From Rhodanobacter sp. 67-28 (GTDB lineage: Bacteria; Pseudomonadota; Gammaproteobacteria; Xanthomonadales; Rhodanobacteraceae): a stretch of DNA of 39,762 nt. Every line of letters starts with the position of its first letter. Position 1 is the first letter of the stretch. This document shows positions 17,103 to 25,664 of the stretch, piece by piece. The notes under the pieces are model-generated. The model saw only the letters and a list, made by a program, of their open reading frames with translations. It had not been told where the DNA came from and made no database searches. Location: assembly GCA_001898415.1 (NCBI GenBank), contig MKTU01000041.1, positions 62,185-101,946 of the forward strand. Direction: 5' to 3'. Both the position numbers and the translations under genes were made by a program.

Positions 17103-18271
17103 CGCGGATGCGCGTCGGTCGGCGCCGGAGCGGGGTGCGAGAGCGGATAGCCGTGCTCCCGCAGCAGGCGCAGCACCCCATCTACGGGCAGTGCCTGCAC
17201 CTGGTGGCCTTGCCAGCCGCGCATGTCGCCGGCGTGGAACAGGGAGTTGATGATGGCTTCTTCGGTCGCCTCGATGGCGGCCATGAACAGCGGCGACATG
17301 GCGTCGTTGCGCAGCACGGCAACCTGGCGCACGGACTGTTCGGCGGCGTACGGCACGCGGTTCGCCGCGTAGGTGGAGAAGGCGATCACGTAGTCGCCGC
17401 TGCCGTTGGAGGCGATGCCGCCGCTGCGGGCGAGGCCGAGGATCGCGCGTTTCGCCAGCCGTTTCAGGTTGCGCGCATCCAGCGGGGCGTCGGTGGCCAC
17501 CACGATCATGCACGAGCCGTCGGGCGAGTCGTTCAATGCGTCGCTGAGGTAATACTTGTGCAGCAGCTTGCCGACCGGGACGCCGGCCACGGTCAGGGTG
17601 CCGCCGAAGTTGGTCTGCACCAGCACGCCGACGGCATAGCCGCCCAGACGGTCAGGCAGCTTGCGCGAGGAGGTGCCGATGCCGCCCTTGAAGCCGAACG
17701 CGACGGTGCCGGTGCCGGCGCCGACGTTGCCCTGCGCGACCTTGCCGCCGCTTGCCGATGCGATCGCCTGCAGCACGTCGCGCACGGCGACGTGGCGACC
17801 GCGGATGTCGTTGAGATAGCCGTCGTTGGTTTCCCCCACCACCGGATTGACCGACAGCACCTCGCGATTTTCGGGGTTGGCGAGCGCGTGCTCGATCAGC
17901 GCCGCAGCGGCCACCGGCACGCTCAGCGTGTTGGTCAGCACGATCGGCGTTTCGAGGTTGCCGAGTTCGTCGATCTGGGTGCTGCCGGCGAGCTTGCCGA
18001 AACCGTTGCCCACGTACACCGCCGCCGGCACCTTGTGCTGGAAGAGGTTGCCCGCGTGCGGCAGGATCGCGGTGACGCCGGTGCGCACGTCGTCGCCACG
18101 GATCAGCGTCTTCTGGCCCACTTCGACGCCGGGCACGTCGGTGATGGCGTTCAGGGCGCCGGGCGGCAGCACGCCGATGGCGACGCCGTAGTCACGCAGG
18201 TCGCGCTGCTGACCGAATGCCGGCAGGCAGGCCAGCAAGCCGAGTGCCATCGCGATGGCGCGGCGACCCAT
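17099..18271 (-). CDS. Exported P1-family peptidase (DmpA-like aminopeptidase)
   Basis: A 390-residue N-terminal-nucleophile peptidase of family P1 (L-aminopeptidase/D-esterase DmpA, beta-aminopeptidases). The precursor should self-cleave between Gly252 and Ser253 in DGSCMIVVATDAP; the new N-terminal Ser is the nucleophile. Also present are DVPGVEVGQKTL, FGFKGGIGTSSR, LVQTNFGGTL and SGGIASNGSGDYVIAFST. Residues 1-21 are a signal peptide (LLACLPAFGQQ), so it acts in the periplasm. Relatives release N-terminal L- or D-residues and beta-amino acids. Its start overlaps the permease stop (TGATG), so it is the third gene of the TonB receptor-permease-peptidase operon. Confidence 0.9.
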   Translation of the reverse strand: MGRRAIAMALGLLACLPAFGQQRDLRDYGVAIGVLPPGALNAITDVPGVEVGQKTLIRGDDVRTGVTAILPHAGNLFQHKVPAAVYVGNGFGKLAGSTQIDELGNLETPIVLTNTLSVPVAAAALIEHALANPENREVLSVNPVVGETNDGYLNDIRGRHVAVRDVLQAIASASGGKVAQGNVGAGTGTVAFGFKGGIGTSSRKLPDRLGGYAVGVLVQTNFGGTLTVAGVPVGKLLHKYYLSDALNDSPDGSCMIVVATDAPLDARNLKRLAKRAILGLARSGGIASNGSGDYVIAFSTYAANRVPYAAEQSVRQVAVLRNDAMSPLFMAAIEATEEAIINSLFHAGDMRGWQGHQVQALPVDGVLRLLREHGYPLSHPAPAPTDAHPR

Positions 18272-19593
18272 CAGCCCGCCTCGCGCCGTGGCCGCCGCCA
18301 GAAGCGGTAGATCAGCGCGCCGATCAGCAGCGCGATGGCGGCGGCGACCAGGTTGGCAACGCCGGCGCTGGCCAGCAGGCCCAGCGACAACGCCGTCGCG
18401 GCGAGCGGGATCAGCGGCCCGCCGGGCAGGCGCATGGCGCCCTCGCGCTGGCCGTGGCGCCTGCGCAGCACCAGCACCGCGACCGCCGTGGCGAGATAGC
18501 CGAACAGCCGCGCCACCACGGAGAGCAGCGCCAGCTGCACGAACGAGCCGGACAGCGCCAGGATCACCGACAGCACGCCCACCGTGACGATGGCCACCGC
18601 CGGCGTGCGGAAGCGCGGATGGATGCGCGTGAGCGCGGCCGGACCCACGCCGTCGTCGGCGAGCGCGAGCAGGTAGCGCGGGCCGAACATGATCGTGTTG
18701 CTGTTGGTACCGAGAATGGAAACGGCCGCGCCGACGGTCAGTACCAGCGCCAGCCACATGCCGCCGAAGCGCGCCGAGGCATCGGCCAGCGGCGTGCTGG
18801 ACGCGGCCAGCCCCGGCAGCGTACCCAGCGCCACCCACTGCACCGCCACGTAGGTCGCGGTGACGATCGCGATCATGGTCAGCATCGCGAACGGCACGTC
18901 GCGCTGCGGGTTGCGATATTCGGCGGCTGCCGCGGGCATGTTCTCGAACCCGGCATAGGCGAACAGCAACAACAGGGCGCCCTTGGCCAGGTCGTCCATC
19001 GGGATCGAGTCCACAGCCAGCGGCGAGGCCTGGCCCAGGTCGACGAAAAACGCACCAATGAGCACGAACATCGCCAGCGGCAGGAACTTGGCGATCGCCA
19101 GGGTCACCCCGGTGCGCGCCGCGGCACGCACGCCGATCACGTTGATGCCGGTCAGCGCCGCCAGCGAGCCGACCACGATCAGCACGCGCACATTGCCGTC
19201 GCCCGCCGCCGGCCAGAAATGCGTGACCGCATCGGCCAGGCCGTTGCTCAGCGCCGCGGCGCTGGCGATGCGAGTCAGCAGCAGCATCCAGCCCACCTCG
19301 AATCCGGCGAAGCGCCCGAACGCCTCGCGCGCATAGAGATAGCTGCCGCCGGCCTGGTCGAAGTAGCTGGCGGCCTGCGCATAGCACAGCACCAGCAGGC
19401 TCACCGCGATGCCCGCCAGCAGCACCGCCCACAGGCTGGCCGGCCCCAGCAGCGCGGCAGCCGCCGCCGGCAGCAGGTAGATGCCGCTGCCGATCACGTC
19501 GTTGACCGACAGCCCGACCAGTTGCCAGCGCCCGACCGCGCGCAGCATGTGCGGCTGTTCAAGAGCGATTCCGGAGGTGGCGGGATCAAGCAT
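18271..19593 (-). CDS. APC-family amino acid permease
   Basis: A 440-residue inner-membrane transporter of the amino acid-polyamine-organocation superfamily with about 12 membrane helices. The first helix carries NDVIGSGIYLLPAAAA, the broken-helix GSGI motif that binds the amino acid carboxylate; FAYAGFENMPAAAAEYRNPQRDVP is typical of the helix 6 to loop region. It probably imports the amino acid or small peptide released by the downstream peptidase or the upstream receptor. The start is taken as ATG at 19593 (MLDPATSG); an internal ATG (MLRAVG) is possible. It follows the receptor gene after 89 bases that hold a strong hairpin, and overlaps the peptidase start. Confidence 0.88.
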   Translation of the reverse strand: MLDPATSGIALEQPHMLRAVGRWQLVGLSVNDVIGSGIYLLPAAAAALLGPASLWAVLLAGIAVSLLVLCYAQAASYFDQAGGSYLYAREAFGRFAGFEVGWMLLLTRIASAAALSNGLADAVTHFWPAAGDGNVRVLIVVGSLAALTGINVIGVRAAARTGVTLAIAKFLPLAMFVLIGAFFVDLGQASPLAVDSIPMDDLAKGALLLLFAYAGFENMPAAAAEYRNPQRDVPFAMLTMIAIVTATYVAVQWVALGTLPGLAASSTPLADASARFGGMWLALVLTVGAAVSILGTNSNTIMFGPRYLLALADDGVGPAALTRIHPRFRTPAVAIVTVGVLSVILALSGSFVQLALLSVVARLFGYLATAVAVLVLRRRHGQREGAMRLPGGPLIPLAATALSLGLLASAGVANLVAAAIALLIGALIYRFWRRPRREAG

Positions 19594-19648
19594 CGCCGCG
19601 ATGCGCGCGACGCCGCGGCCACGGCCGTCGCCGTGCGACGTGGTCGAC

Positions 19649-19673
19649 GCCGGGCGGCAAGCTGCCGCCCGGC
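19649..19673 (-). other. Strong intercistronic hairpin between receptor and permease genes
   Basis: A perfect 11-bp stem, GCCGGGCGGCA / TGCCGCCCGGC with a 3-base loop, lies ten bases after the receptor stop. No T-run follows in the direction of transcription, so it is not a standard terminator. Similar structures often protect upstream mRNA from 3' decay or cause partial termination, which would give more receptor than permease. Confidence 0.6.
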
Positions 19674-19682
19674 GCACGGGCA

Positions 19683-22172
19683 TCACCAGCGATAGGCGAC
19701 CTTGCCGTACACGTAGGCACCCTGGGCACCGAACGGCGAGCTGCTCGGATACGGGAAGATGCCGTGGAAGTTGCTGCCGTCCGGTGCCTTCTGCGGATAG
19801 GTGTCGAACACGTTGTCCGAGCCAAGGGTGAAGGTCCAGCGATCGTGGTAGTAGTTGGCGGCGAGATTGAAGATCCACCGGGACGGGTAGACATCGTCGT
19901 AGATGTAGCTGGTCGAGCTGTACTCGGTGACCCCGCCGTAACGCACCGCGGTGCCGGTGAAGCCCCAGTGGCCGGTCTTCCAGGTGTTGGTCCAGATGAA
20001 CTTGGAGCGCGGCATCTGGTCGGCCAGCAGGCCCTTGGCCTGGCTGCGCGTGATGCGCTGGAAACCGACATTGCCCAGCGCGTCGAGCACCGCGGGGTTG
20101 GGCAGCACCTTGGTCACCTTGTTCTTGTGGTACGACCAGTTGACCGTGGTCTGGAACGAGCCGCCGTCGGCAAGCTCCTTGATGTAGTTGGTGACCACGC
20201 CGATGCCCTTGATGCGCATCTCGGCCGCGTTGGTGAAGTAGGCCAGCGCCACGTACTCGGAATTGACCACGCCGTTGGCGGCCAGGTAGTCCTTGACCGA
20301 CTGGGTCACCAGCGACATCGAGCTTGACATCAGGATGCGGTTTTTCAGCCGGATGTCGTACAGGTCCACCGTGGTGGTGAAGGCGCGCGTGGGCGCCCAC
20401 ACTGCGCCGACGGTGATGCTGCGGGTGGTCTCCGGCTTCAGCGGCTCGCTGCCCAGCAGCTGCGCGGTCTTGTTGTCCGGCGGCACCAGGCCGCGCAGGT
20501 AGATGCCCTCGGGCAAGCCCAGCGAGTTGCCGGCGGGGTAGGACACCGAGGTGGTCACCGAGGCGTGCTGCTGGCCCAGGCCCGGCGCGCGGAAGCCGGT
20601 GGAATAGGTGCCGCGCAAGGCAAAGCCGTGGTCGAAGTCGTAGCGGCCGGACAACGCGTAGGAGAGGTTGGTGCCGAAGTCGGAGTAGTCCTCGTGGCGC
20701 GCCGCGATCGAGGTACTCAGCCGGTCGGTGATGTTGCCTTCCAGTTGCGCGTACTCGGCCACCGAATGCCGCGTGCTGTTGCTGGCGTCCTCCGGGCCCC
20801 AGCCGGCAAAACCTTGCGCGCCGCCGGTGACGCCCGAGGTGCCCACGTAGTACGAGGCGAGGTCGCCGGCCACGATCTTGTAGCCCTGGTGCAGGTACTG
20901 CGCGCCGAAGCCCAGGTGCCAGTAGTCGTTGAGCGACTTGCCCATCGAGAAATCGAGGGTGGCCTGCGAGGCGGTCAGGGTGCCGTCGTGGATGTCGGTC
21001 GGGGTGTAGCCGAAGTCGTTCCAGAAGGCGAAGTTCACCGTGTTGAAGGTGCCGTAGGACACGCGGTTGGCGCCCCAGGTGGCCGCGGTGTCCCAGTCCC
21101 AGCCCGACTCCGTCTCGCCGCGCACGCCCATCACGAAGGACTTGTCGCGCGACACGCCATGCTCGACCGGGTTGAAGCCGTCGCCGTCCGGGAACAGGTA
21201 CTGCATCAGGTCGTTCTTCGGCTCCGGCGCGTTGGTGCCGTAGCGGTAGAACGCCATCGGCTCGGCCATCAGCCGGCCATAGTGGCCGTAGCCGTACAGA
21301 TGCACCTTCGGCGTGAAGTCGTACTGCCAGTTGAGGAAGGTGTTGTAGTTGTTGGAATTGGGGATGCCGACGTGGTACTTGCGGCCCAGCTCGGTGAAGC
21401 CGGGGCGGTTGTCCAGCCCGGCGCGGTTGGTCGGGTCCTGCTTGCCGACCTGCGCGGAAAGCCGCATCCAGCCCTTGTCGCCCAGCGCGAAGCCGAGGCT
21501 GCTCTGCAGCCGCGAACTCGCACCGTCACCGGCCGAGTACTTGCCGTAGTCGCCCTGCACCTCGCCGCCCTCGCCGCCCTTTTTCAGGATGATGTTGATG
21601 ACGCCGGCCAGCGCGTCGGAGCCGTACTGCGCCGAGGCGCCGTCGCGCAGCACCTCGATGTGGTCGATGGCGCCGACCGGGATGGTGTTGATGTTGACGC
21701 CCTGCGAGCCCTGGCCGACCTGGCCCAGGGTGAGCATCAGCGCGCTCGAGTGCCAGCGCTTGCCGTCGACCAGGATCAGCACCTGGTCGCTGTTGAGGCC
21801 GCGCATCTGGAACGGCCGCACGAAGGCGAACGTGTCGGACATCGAGGCCAGCGGGAAATTCAGCGAGGGGACGGCGAGGTCGAGCGCGTTGCCCAGGCTC
21901 ACCGCGCCGGAGTCGTTCAGCACCTGCGCGGGGATCACGTCCACCGGCACCAGCGAACTGGATTGCGTGCGGTCGCTGGTGCGCGTGCCGGTCACGATCA
22001 CCTGCGACAGGTTGACGGCATCCTTCTTCTGCTTTTGCTGGCTCGATGATGCCGCGTCCGCCGGCGCGGCGGGTGCCGGCGCGGTTTCCTGCGCGGCAGC
22101 GGTGCCCGCCAGCACCAGCGCCACCGATACGGACAACAGCCTGGGAATGATTCGGCCGAAACGCTCGTTCAT
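19683..22172 (-). CDS. TonB-dependent receptor of the LysR-box regulon
   Basis: A complete 829-residue outer-membrane receptor. Signal peptide 1-27 (LVLAGTAAAQ), a Gln/Lys-rich linker, then a TonB-box-like segment NLSQVIVTGTR (about 54-64). The plug spans about 65-200 (FQMRGLNSDQVLILVDGKRW, IDHIEVLRDGASAQYGSDALAGVINIILKKG), and the barrel ends in Trp (VYGKVAYRW). It heads an operon with an APC permease and a P1 peptidase. Its promoter carries the regulon box at 22348-22402, identical in design to those of dgcN and ggt, with a leader of about 170 bases. It is therefore likely to import a D-Glu-containing or gamma-glutamyl peptide, though the ligand is inferred only from context. Confidence 0.93.
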   Translation of the reverse strand: MNERFGRIIPRLLSVSVALVLAGTAAAQETAPAPAAPADAASSSQQKQKKDAVNLSQVIVTGTRTSDRTQSSSLVPVDVIPAQVLNDSGAVSLGNALDLAVPSLNFPLASMSDTFAFVRPFQMRGLNSDQVLILVDGKRWHSSALMLTLGQVGQGSQGVNINTIPVGAIDHIEVLRDGASAQYGSDALAGVINIILKKGGEGGEVQGDYGKYSAGDGASSRLQSSLGFALGDKGWMRLSAQVGKQDPTNRAGLDNRPGFTELGRKYHVGIPNSNNYNTFLNWQYDFTPKVHLYGYGHYGRLMAEPMAFYRYGTNAPEPKNDLMQYLFPDGDGFNPVEHGVSRDKSFVMGVRGETESGWDWDTAATWGANRVSYGTFNTVNFAFWNDFGYTPTDIHDGTLTASQATLDFSMGKSLNDYWHLGFGAQYLHQGYKIVAGDLASYYVGTSGVTGGAQGFAGWGPEDASNSTRHSVAEYAQLEGNITDRLSTSIAARHEDYSDFGTNLSYALSGRYDFDHGFALRGTYSTGFRAPGLGQQHASVTTSVSYPAGNSLGLPEGIYLRGLVPPDNKTAQLLGSEPLKPETTRSITVGAVWAPTRAFTTTVDLYDIRLKNRILMSSSMSLVTQSVKDYLAANGVVNSEYVALAYFTNAAEMRIKGIGVVTNYIKELADGGSFQTTVNWSYHKNKVTKVLPNPAVLDALGNVGFQRITRSQAKGLLADQMPRSKFIWTNTWKTGHWGFTGTAVRYGGVTEYSSTSYIYDDVYPSRWIFNLAANYYHDRWTFTLGSDNVFDTYPQKAPDGSNFHGIFPYPSSSPFGAQGAYVYGKVAYRW

Positions 22173-22347
22173 CAGAGACCCCCAACGTTAGGATTGCACC
22201 GGAACCGCCCTGCCCCCGGCGATTGCTTGGTCCACTTCAGTCAAGCGATGTATCCGGGCGTCTCCGCACCGGCAAGGCGTTGGCGATGTCCCCGAGAACA
22301 AGCGTATTCAGGCCGGGCCCGAAGGCACGCTCCGCAACGTCTGGTCG

Positions 22348-22402
22348 AGCATAGTCACAAGCCGCCGCCAGCCACCAATGAAAAGACCGGCACCTGGCAT
22401 AA
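22348..22402 (-). promoter_or_regulatory. Regulon box and promoter, copy 1 (TonB receptor)
   Basis: On the minus strand TTATGCCAG (22402-22394), 6 variable bases, and GTCTTTTCATTGG (22387-22375), then TATGCT -10 (22353-22348) followed by CGA. The first T of the box is 49 bases from the first T of the -10, the same as in the other two copies. The box end overlaps a poor -35 (TTGGTG), as in activator-dependent promoters. Confidence 0.85.
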
Positions 22403-22437
22403 CCGAAAGTTGTAGATGCCCGTGAGCGTGGGCGCGA

Positions 22438-23340
22438 TCAGCCCGGCGCAAGCGTCTGCCGCGCCAGCTGGCGCACCAGTTCGATGAAGTGTTCCTGCAA
22501 GGGATTCAGCTGGCTGTCCAGCCGGTACACCGCGTACAGCACCACGTCCAGCTCCAGCGCCAACGGCCGCGTCTGCACCACGTCGCCGTCGCCCTGGGAG
22601 GCGGTGAAGGGGTCGACCAGCGCCAGCCCGGCACCTTGTGCCACCAGTGCGCAGGCGAGTTGATAGGTCTGCACCCACACCGAGATCTGCGGCGGCGGGT
22701 CGACATGCATCAGGTGGCTTTGCAGCAGGCTGCCCAGCGCATCCTGCACGGCGATGCCGATCATCGGCTCGCCGGCCAGCGCCGTCACCGGCAGCGGCTG
22801 CGCCAGTTCCGCGGGCGACCAGCGGCCCGGCGGCGCGATCACCATCACGCGGCCCTGGCACAGCGGCTCCTGGCGCAACTCGGGGTGGCTGGCGTCCTGC
22901 AGGGTGAGGCCGATGTCGGTTTCGCGCAGGGTCAGCGACTCGCACATCTCGGCCGAGTGCCGCGTGGACAGCTCCGCGGTCGCGGCGGGCCAGGCCTTGC
23001 GCAGCAAGGTGGTCGCGTCCGGCACCAGCGACTGCGCCAGGGTGGGCGTGCAGGTCACCCGCAGCGGTTCGCTCTCCGGCCGCGCGAAATTCGCGGTGAG
23101 CCGTTGCAGGTCGTGCAGGTCGCGGATGATTTTCTCCACGCGCGGACGCAGCAGCAGCGCCTGCTCGGTGGGATGCAGCCGCCCGCGCACGCGATGGAAC
23201 AGGGTGAACCCGAGCTGGTGCTCCGCCTGCTGCAGCGCCTTGCTCGCCGCCGGCTGCGAAATGTTCAACAGATTCGCCGCGCCGGTCAGGCTGTTGGTGG
23301 TCATCACGGCATGGAACAGTTCGATGTAGCGAAGACGCAT
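22438..23340 (-). CDS. LysR-type transcriptional regulator of the D-glutamate regulon
   Basis: A 300-residue LysR-family regulator. The N-terminal winged helix (about 1-60) has the classic AANLLNISQPAASKALQQAEHQLGFTLFHRVRGRLHPT pattern (split description: helix-turn-helix about 17-42). The effector domain spans about 90-295, with VTCTPTLAQSLVP at its start. It is divergent from dgcN and upstream of the receptor operon. LysR-type regulators of D-glutamate genes (DgcR) are known beside dgcN-dgcA in marine proteobacteria, and this protein is the likely counterpart. It probably binds the boxes at 22348, 23441 and 25582; the effector may be D-Glu or an N-acetyl-Glu, which is inference. Confidence 0.9.
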   Translation of the reverse strand: MRLRYIELFHAVMTTNSLTGAANLLNISQPAASKALQQAEHQLGFTLFHRVRGRLHPTEQALLLRPRVEKIIRDLHDLQRLTANFARPESEPLRVTCTPTLAQSLVPDATTLLRKAWPAATAELSTRHSAEMCESLTLRETDIGLTLQDASHPELRQEPLCQGRVMVIAPPGRWSPAELAQPLPVTALAGEPMIGIAVQDALGSLLQSHLMHVDPPPQISVWVQTYQLACALVAQGAGLALVDPFTASQGDGDVVQTRPLALELDVVLYAVYRLDSQLNPLQEHFIELVRQLARQTLAPG

Positions 23341-23440
23341 GTCGAGAGTTCACCCTGTGGCCGCGGCGGCGCTGCCTTCGAAGTGCAGCACAGCCGGTGC
23401 CGCCGGGCAACTCCCGTCGACCGGTTTCCACAACCCGCAG

Positions 23441-23495
23441 TTATGCCAGGTGTCGGTCTTTTCATTGGTGCCGCGCCGTGGCCGATCACTATGCT
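23441..23495 (+). promoter_or_regulatory. Regulon box and promoter, copy 2 (dgcN-dgcA)
   Basis: TTATGCCAG (23441-23449), 6 bases, GTCTTTTCATTGG (23456-23468), and TATGCT -10 (23490-23495) followed by CGA. Spacing is identical to copies 1 and 3. It lies in the 205-base divergent region between the LysR gene and dgcN, where it could also repress or tune the regulator's own promoter. Confidence 0.85.
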
Positions 23496-23545
23496 CGACG
23501 CCGTGTCGTGACGGGCTACCGGATGCCCGCGGGAGTACGCGCACC

Positions 23546-24589
23546 ATGTCCGATCCAAGCAACGCCGCCGAGCCCGGTCACTGGGGCCCGCCCTACCTGC
23601 TGTACCTCGGCAGCGCCGCCGACGACCTGGCGATCAAGACCGCCCGGGGCCTGGCCTACTGGCGCCCGGACTGGTGCGTGGGCCAGCTGCGGCGCGGCGA
23701 CTGCAAGCCGACGCTGGGCCTGCCGGAGATGAGCGTCGGCGAAGCGCGCAAGGCCGGCGCCAACACCATGGTGATCGGCGCGGCCAATGCCGGCGGCGTG
23801 ATGTCCTCGCACATCGTGGCCGATGCCATCGCCGCGCTGGAGGCCGGCCTGCACGTGGCCGCGGGGCTGCACCAGAAGCTGCGCGACAACCCGGACATCG
23901 TCGCCGCGGCGCGACGCCACGGCCGCGAACTGTTCGATGCGCGCGATCCGATGCCGGGCCTGCCGGTCGGCAACGGCCGCCCGCGCGCCGGCCGGCGCCT
24001 GCTCACCGTGGGCACGGATTGCTCGGTCGGCAAGATGTACACCACGCTGGCGATCGAACGCTCCATGCGCCGGCGCGGACTCGCCGCCGACTTCCGCGCC
24101 ACCGGACAAACCGGCATCCTGGTTGCCGGCTCCGGCATCCCGATCGACGCGGTGGTCGCCGACTTCATCTCCGGCGCCGCCGAGAAGATTTCGCCGGCAC
24201 GCCTCGACGGCGGCTGGGACCTGATCGAAGGCCAGGGCTCGCTGTTCCATCCCTCCTACGCCGGCGTGTCGCTGGGCCTGCTGCATGGATCGCAAGCCGA
24301 CGCGCTGGTGCTGTGCCACGAGCCCACCCGGCAGCACATGCGCGGCCTGCCCGACTACCCGCTGCCGGAACTCAAGCGCTGCCTGCATGCCAACCTGGTT
24401 GCCGCGCAGCTGACCAACCCGGCGGTGAAGGCGGTGGGCGTGGCGGTGAACACCTCCAACCTCTCCGCCGCCGACGCCGCGACCGCCTGCCGCCGCATCA
24501 GCGGATTGCTCGAACTGCCTTGCCAGGACCCGGTGACGATGGGCGTCGAAGCGATCGTGGACAACCTGCTCGCATGCTGCGCCAACTGA
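23546..24589 (+). CDS. dgcN: D-glutamate N-acetyltransferase DgcN (DUF1611)
   Basis: A 347-residue protein of the DUF1611 family. A member named DgcN was shown to acetylate D-glutamate to N-acetyl-D-glutamate as the first step of a D-Glu catabolic pathway. A P-loop GTDCSVGKM (Gly156 to Met164, Lys163) begins the C-terminal nucleotide- or CoA-binding-like domain. The N-terminal Rossmann-like part holds TMVIGAANAGGVMSSHIVADA. EGQGSLFHPSYAGVSLGLLHGSQ is highly typical of the family. GGGAG at 23531-23535 precedes the ATG at 23546. dgcA overlaps its end by 16 bases, so the two are translationally coupled, as expected for consecutive enzymes. Substrate assignment rests on family and gene pairing. 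Confidence 0.88.
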   Translation: MSDPSNAAEPGHWGPPYLLYLGSAADDLAIKTARGLAYWRPDWCVGQLRRGDCKPTLGLPEMSVGEARKAGANTMVIGAANAGGVMSSHIVADAIAALEAGLHVAAGLHQKLRDNPDIVAAARRHGRELFDARDPMPGLPVGNGRPRAGRRLLTVGTDCSVGKMYTTLAIERSMRRRGLAADFRATGQTGILVAGSGIPIDAVVADFISGAAEKISPARLDGGWDLIEGQGSLFHPSYAGVSLGLLHGSQADALVLCHEPTRQHMRGLPDYPLPELKRCLHANLVAAQLTNPAVKAVGVAVNTSNLSAADAATACRRISGLLELPCQDPVTMGVEAIVDNLLACCAN

Positions 24590-25560
24590 TCATCGAGGAG
24601 CGCCGTTTCCCGCTCGCCGCGCCTTTCCGCATCTCGCGCGGGGTCAAGCACAACGCCGACGTGGTCACCGTCGCCATGCGCCAGGGCGACAAGTGCGGGC
24701 GCGGCGAAGCGGTGCCCTACGCGCGCTACGGGGAATCCGCCGCGTCGGTGATCGAGCAGATGGAGCAACTGCGCCCGCAACTGGTCGCCGGCATGGGCCG
24801 CGACGAACTGCAGGCACGGTTGCCGGCCGGCGCCGCGCGCAACGCCCTGGACGCGGCGCTGTGGGACCTCGAATCGCAACTGAGCGGCGTGCCGGTCTGG
24901 CTGCGCCTGGCGCGGCCGCAACGCGCCGCGCTGGTGACCGCGCTGACCATCGGCATCGACACGCCCGAACGCATGGGCGCGGCCGCCGCGCGCATCGCCG
25001 GCACCGGGCTGATCAAGATCAAGGTCGACGCCGACGATCCGGCCGCACGCATCGACGCCGTGCGCCGCGCCGCACCGCATGACCGGCTCATCGTCGACCC
25101 CAACGAGAGCTGGAGCATCGAGCTGCTGCGCGAGATGCAGCAGCCGCTGGCGCGCGCCGGCGTCGACCTGCTGGAACAGCCGCTGCCCGCCGATGCGGAC
25201 GATGCACTGCTGGATTTCTCCGGCAGCATCCCGATCTGCGCGGACGAGGCCTGCCACGAGACGCGCGACCTGCCGCGCATGCGCGGGCGCTACCAGGCGA
25301 TCAACATCAAGCTCGACAAGACCGGCGGCCTCACCGAGGCGTGGCACCTGCTGCGCGCCGCGCGCCGCGAGGGCTTCAAGGTGATGGTCGGCTGCATGGT
25401 GTGCTCGTCGCTGGGCATCGCGCCGGCGCTGGAACTGGCGCGCGAGGCGGCCTTCGTCGACCTGGACGGGCCGTTCTGGCTGCAGCACGACCATCCGGAC
25501 GGCGTGCAACTGGACGGCGGCTCGCTGCTGCCGCCCTTGTCCGGCTTCTGGGGTGGCTGA
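24574..25560 (+). CDS. dgcA: N-acetyl-D-glutamate racemase DgcA (enolase superfamily, dipeptide-epimerase branch)
   Basis: A 328-residue enolase-superfamily enzyme of the L-Ala-D/L-Glu epimerase branch. Next to dgcN, its characterised relatives convert N-acetyl-D-Glu to N-acetyl-L-Glu. The acid-base lysines are Lys148 and Lys150 (IKIKVD) on one face and Lys246 (INIKLDKTGG) on the other; the Mg ligands are Asp175, Glu201 and Asp224. It is shorter than the epimerase at 33841, and its lid and C-terminal specificity region differ (MVGCMVCSS). The start at 24574 lies inside dgcN, four codons before its end. The product is also the first intermediate of arginine synthesis, so the pathway could feed either Glu (after deacylation) or Arg. 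Confidence 0.86.
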   Translation: MLRQLIIEERRFPLAAPFRISRGVKHNADVVTVAMRQGDKCGRGEAVPYARYGESAASVIEQMEQLRPQLVAGMGRDELQARLPAGAARNALDAALWDLESQLSGVPVWLRLARPQRAALVTALTIGIDTPERMGAAAARIAGTGLIKIKVDADDPAARIDAVRRAAPHDRLIVDPNESWSIELLREMQQPLARAGVDLLEQPLPADADDALLDFSGSIPICADEACHETRDLPRMRGRYQAINIKLDKTGGLTEAWHLLRAARREGFKVMVGCMVCSSLGIAPALELAREAAFVDLDGPFWLQHDHPDGVQLDGGSLLPPLSGFWGG

Positions 25561-25581
25561 GCGCCGCGCCACAACCGCCGG

Positions 25582-25636
25582 TTATGCCAGCTGATCGTCT
25601 TTTCATTGGTGGCTGGCGCACGCCGGCGACTATGCT
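25582..25636 (+). promoter_or_regulatory. Regulon box and promoter, copy 3 (ggt)
   Basis: TTATGCCAG (25582-25590), 6 bases, GTCTTTTCATTGG (25597-25609), and TATGCT -10 (25631-25636) followed by CGA. It lies in the 104-base gap between dgcA and ggt, so ggt has its own regulated promoter rather than relying only on read-through. Confidence 0.85.
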
Positions 25637-25664
25637 CGATCCGACAATCGTGGAGGGTGAACCC

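Noticed and set aside
18217..19695. Plus-strand open frame over the APC permease
   Set aside because: His/Gln/Arg-rich shadow of a membrane protein; no ribosome site or family features.
20565..22049. Plus-strand open frame over the TonB receptor
   Set aside because: Shadow of the receptor's codons; composition unlike a real protein.
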